Below, piece by piece: positions 61,689-64,000 of a stretch of DNA of 64,000 nt (its first letter is position 1; each line of letters begins with the position of its first letter). The notes beneath the pieces were generated by a model that saw only the letters and a list, made by a program, of their open reading frames with translations, was not told the DNA's origin and ran no database searches. Both the position numbers and the translations under genes were made by a program. Location: positions 1-64,000 of the forward strand of contig CAZKSJ010000001.1 in the NCBI GenBank assembly GCA_964555515.1. The letters are read 5' to 3'. The stretch is from UBA1388 sp964555515 (GTDB taxonomy: Bacteria; Patescibacteriota; Microgenomatia; UBA1400; PJMF01).

Positions 61689-61694
61689 ATTGTA
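61689..61694 (-). promoter_or_regulatory. -10 box of the GT-C-like gene
   Basis: TACAAT on the minus strand, its first base 13 nt before the ATG at 61681; no ribosome binding site. Confidence 0.45.
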
Positions 61695-61736
61695 AACCAA
61701 TCAGAACAGAAGATGAGGTTGGTTAAATTACTGCAA

Positions 61737-62300
61737 TTACTTTAGTTCTTTAAGTTCATGAGATTTGTGTTGAGGATCAACGACTTTAAATATTTTTCTT
61801 AACACCGCAGCGATCGAATTTGGATCATCAACATTCTCTATAGAAACCATGATGTCCTTAATAGATGTGACCGGACCATACTGAAATAAAATTGTGCCAT
61901 AATTGAAAAGTCTTCCCAACAAACCTTGAACTACTTCCACTTGTGAAAATTGTTCAATTCTAACGGTCAATGACTTGCGTTGAATAATCCCTCTGGTCAC
62001 TACTACTCTGTCTTTGAATACCTGATAACGTATTGAGCGTAGTTCTAAAATTAGATATCCAACCATAAGTCCTAAAAACCCAAATGCAATTACAAAATAA
62101 ATCGGTCCTCGTAATAAATTCATCAACGCATCCATCCCAATTGCTTGAACAAGATAAGCCACGATATTATTTTTAAACCAAACTACTGAGAGCACGATCA
62201 ACACCGCCACGATCATCTTCATCCACAAGACTTTCGCAGTCTGCCTTAAATCCAAGTAATCGTCTCTAACAATATTTTCGGGAAACAACGACATCGTCAT
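61737..62300 (-). CDS. Membrane protein with a bacterial PH (YdbS-like) domain
   Basis: A protein of 187 residues. Two hydrophobic segments (about 30-50 and 66-86) are followed by a bPH_2 domain (RSIRYQVFKDRVVVTRGIIQRKSLTVRI, with IEQFSQVEVVQGLLGRLFNYG). An AAAGGATG ribosome binding site is 3 nt from the ATG. YdbS/YdbT-type proteins are membrane proteins of unclear role, often stress-linked. Confidence 0.85.
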   Translation of the reverse strand: MTMSLFPENIVRDDYLDLRQTAKVLWMKMIVAVLIVLSVVWFKNNIVAYLVQAIGMDALMNLLRGPIYFVIAFGFLGLMVGYLILELRSIRYQVFKDRVVVTRGIIQRKSLTVRIEQFSQVEVVQGLLGRLFNYGTILFQYGPVTSIKDIMVSIENVDDPNSIAAVLRKIFKVVDPQHKSHELKELK

Positions 62301-62453
62301 CCTTTTTTTAATTTCCTAACTATATTGTAAGCTAAAAGCATCTGAATAAAAGATGAAGCACCTCACCAATACTTTTATCTGCAATCTGCATCAACCTATT
62401 GCTGTTGCAATTGGGTAATTATTCATTTACTATTGGTGCTTAGTACAATCAAA

Positions 62454-62459
62454 TATAAT
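62454..62459 (+). promoter_or_regulatory. -10 box of the repeat protein gene
   Basis: A perfect TATAAT whose first base is 11 nt before the ATG at 62465; no ribosome binding site. A TTGGTG is 15 nt upstream of it. Confidence 0.5.
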
Positions 62460-62464
62460 TTCCT

Positions 62465-63811
62465 ATGACAGAATGGTTCAAAGAACACAAAGCCATCTCC
62501 ATCATCCTCGGAGTGCTGATTATCACTGCTCTAGCAATGATAATTTTTGGGGAGCCTAGATCAAGAGAGACAGCTGCTATCTCGGGTTCGGTTAACTTCA
62601 ACGGCATTGGGCCGCAAGACGGATCTCGTAATGGCAATATTATTCTGATGCAAAGAGAGCTTGGACAATCTGACTTTGTTTCAACTAACGCCACCATTCC
62701 GATCGCTGATGGCGCCGCTTGGACTTGGACAGAAGCAGAGTCTGGCATCACTTATGACTTGAAAGCAGATGTTTTCTATAATGGGCAGTTCATTAAATCA
62801 AGCAATATTGTCACCACCACCGCCCCAGCAGCTGGCCAAGTACTTACTTTCAACATTACTCTAAGTGACATTCCTGATTTTATAATTCAAGAAAACACAA
62901 CCAGTATTTCTGGTAGTATTTTGATAGACGGTTTTGTACCAACTGATGCCACAGTCTCAATTTTTGCGGCTGGTGCGGGCTTGCAGGGTATGGAAGAAGT
63001 TTTGGCTAATATACCCGCGCGCACTACAACTAGCTATCAATGGAACGGGGCGTTAACCGGTCAAGAATATCAGCTAGAAGCCCGTTTGGTAAATGCCAAC
63101 GGGACTGTAATTGGTGCCTCCCAAAGACAAAATATTGTTGCCCCAGCCAAATCAGAGGATATTAAATTGAGCTCACAAGCGAGTTCCGTACAAGAACAAG
63201 AAACAAAAACCGCATCGATCTCTGGTATGGTGCGTATTTCTGGACCAGTTGTGCAAGGTAGCACTTTGTTAATGTTGCAAAGAGAAGTGGGCGAAACCAA
63301 CTTCACCGCCTTTGACCGTTTACCTGCTACAAGTAATGCCGCCTGGACGCTGCGAAATTTAGCTGCAGGTCAAAGATTAGAAATTACCAGTGCTTTACAG
63401 GTAAATGAACAAAATGTGGCAACCGGTGAAGTTTTAACTCTCAGCGCCCCAGCCACCAACCAAGTGATTAATCTGGATACTGGCTTCAATATGCCTGCTC
63501 CCAACTCCAGACCAAGAATAAGTTGTGGCGCTATGGACAGCACTGGCCACTTCAACGCTGAATTAGTCTTTCCTTCTGTCAACGATGCCAGAAAGTACTA
63601 CGTACAGGTGGGCACAACTGCGGGCGGGAGAGATTTGCTCAACCAAGGGTTTGATGCACCAAATGGTGATCTCACCACCACTGTCTTTATTGCCAAAGAC
63701 ACCAATTACTTTACAAGATATGCATACTCATTATGTGCTGATTGTAATATTCAGGACAGACAAAATTGGTCAGGGTGGTCGCCTACCTTGGGATTCCGCT
63801 GTCCACAATGA
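62465..63811 (+). CDS. Surface-anchored repeat protein with three Ig-like modules
   Basis: A protein of 448 residues. A membrane anchor lies at about 10-28 and everything after it is outside. Three modules start with the same signature (AISGSVNFNG, SISGSILIDG, SISGMVRISG) and run about 95-110 residues each. They resemble carboxypeptidase-regulatory or Ig-like modules, and copies 1 and 3 share MQREL/LQREV. A Cys-containing C-terminal module (RISCGAMDST to LGFRCPQ) has four to five cysteines. It ends with TGA. It is probably an adhesin or stalk protein. Confidence 0.8.
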   Translation: MTEWFKEHKAISIILGVLIITALAMIIFGEPRSRETAAISGSVNFNGIGPQDGSRNGNIILMQRELGQSDFVSTNATIPIADGAAWTWTEAESGITYDLKADVFYNGQFIKSSNIVTTTAPAAGQVLTFNITLSDIPDFIIQENTTSISGSILIDGFVPTDATVSIFAAGAGLQGMEEVLANIPARTTTSYQWNGALTGQEYQLEARLVNANGTVIGASQRQNIVAPAKSEDIKLSSQASSVQEQETKTASISGMVRISGPVVQGSTLLMLQREVGETNFTAFDRLPATSNAAWTLRNLAAGQRLEITSALQVNEQNVATGEVLTLSAPATNQVINLDTGFNMPAPNSRPRISCGAMDSTGHFNAELVFPSVNDARKYYVQVGTTAGGRDLLNQGFDAPNGDLTTTVFIAKDTNYFTRYAYSLCADCNIQDRQNWSGWSPTLGFRCPQ

Positions 63812-63895
63812 CATGCTCAAATTTTTGACATGAGTAGTTAATTACTCTATTCATTGAGAAGATTTTGATCGAGTCACTAGGCTATGAATAAAGAA

Positions 63896-63928
63896 CGGCC
63901 GGCTGGGGAGAAACTCCCCAGCCGGCCG
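63896..63928 (-). terminator. Strong GC-rich hairpin near the right edge
   Basis: A 15-bp perfect stem (CGGCCGGCTGGGGAG and complement) with a 3-nt loop. On the minus strand it is followed by TTCTTTATTC, a T-rich tract, so it probably ends a minus-strand gene that begins beyond the right edge. Confidence 0.65.
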
Positions 63929-63956
63929 ATTCAATCTCATTTGCAGTTTATTATTT

Positions 63957-64000
63957 CTAAAATCTCTCCACAGAAACAATTTTATCTCGTTCTTTTCCTC
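63957..64000 (-). CDS. Possible C-terminal end of a gene that enters from the right
   Basis: On the minus strand 13 codons read GKERDKIVSVERF and a TAG, followed by the hairpin at 63896-63928. The residue mix is protein-like and the terminator supports a gene end here. The evidence is short; other frames are also open at the edge. Confidence 0.3.
   Translation of the reverse strand, partial: GKERDKIVSVERF

Noticed and set aside
1..64000. CRISPR arrays, insertion sequences, rRNA and tRNA genes
   Set aside because: No regularly spaced repeats, transposase motifs, rRNA signatures or T-loop/acceptor pairs were recognised on either strand; a dedicated tRNA scan could still find one.

Overview
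The window reads as a chromosomal segment of a Patescibacteria (Candidate Phyla Radiation) bacterium. The signs are compact mostly single-strand operons, an rpoB-rpoC-rpsL-rpsG-fusA-tuf-rpsJ-rplC block preceded by mltG instead of rplJ/rplL, a PilB/PilC type IV pilus with several minor pilins, a sortase beside a baseplate-J-like membrane protein, a short alanyl-tRNA synthetase, and many proteins with one N-terminal membrane anchor. I cannot fix the class from sequence alone; Microgenomates-like is my guess. TGA is an ordinary stop here. No rRNA, tRNA, CRISPR array or mobile element was found by eye.

Layout. 1-12.4 kb: information-processing operon on the minus strand, with a 100-N assembly gap inside rpoB. 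12.6-29.2 kb: cell-envelope and housekeeping genes (mltG, two cation transporters, a CapA-like phosphatase, ruvX, sortase, baseplate-J-like protein, alaS, a RodZ-like protein, yqeY, an unusual DsbA-like protein, prmC, a CobW GTPase, a RecB-like nuclease). 29.4-41.7 kb: a tightly packed minus-strand run of eleven genes that joins a putative small-molecule pathway (Leu/Glu dehydrogenase-like, CapK-like ligase, ThiF-like E1, nitroreductase), a membrane histidine kinase and six type IV pilus genes, ending at a strong terminator. A response regulator is divergent from its head, and pilB-pilC follow. 45-48.7 kb: a Y-family polymerase with a small partner, CcdA, Hsp20 and a lipoprotein with a cytochrome b5 domain. 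48.8-56.2 kb: an LCP ligase, two more histidine kinases and two more response regulators, small hypothetical genes and a KGG-type micro-protein. 56.1-64 kb: glycosyltransferases, a DUF2207 protein, a PH-domain membrane protein and a repeat-containing surface protein.

How the parts may work together. Sortase, the baseplate-J-like protein, LCP, CapA, MltG, GT2 and GT-C suggest an elaborate cell surface. CcdA, the DsbA-like protein and the b5 lipoprotein could form an extracytoplasmic redox route. The eleven-gene run is the best candidate for an undescribed system: biosynthesis, sensing and pilus assembly in one apparent transcription unit. Three sequence-level oddities also stand out. The DsbA-like protein appears circularly permuted. 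The ThiF and nitroreductase genes are separated only by one in-frame TGA although the family is normally a single fused protein. Many genes have a -10 box 11-14 nt before the start codon, the geometry of leaderless mRNAs.
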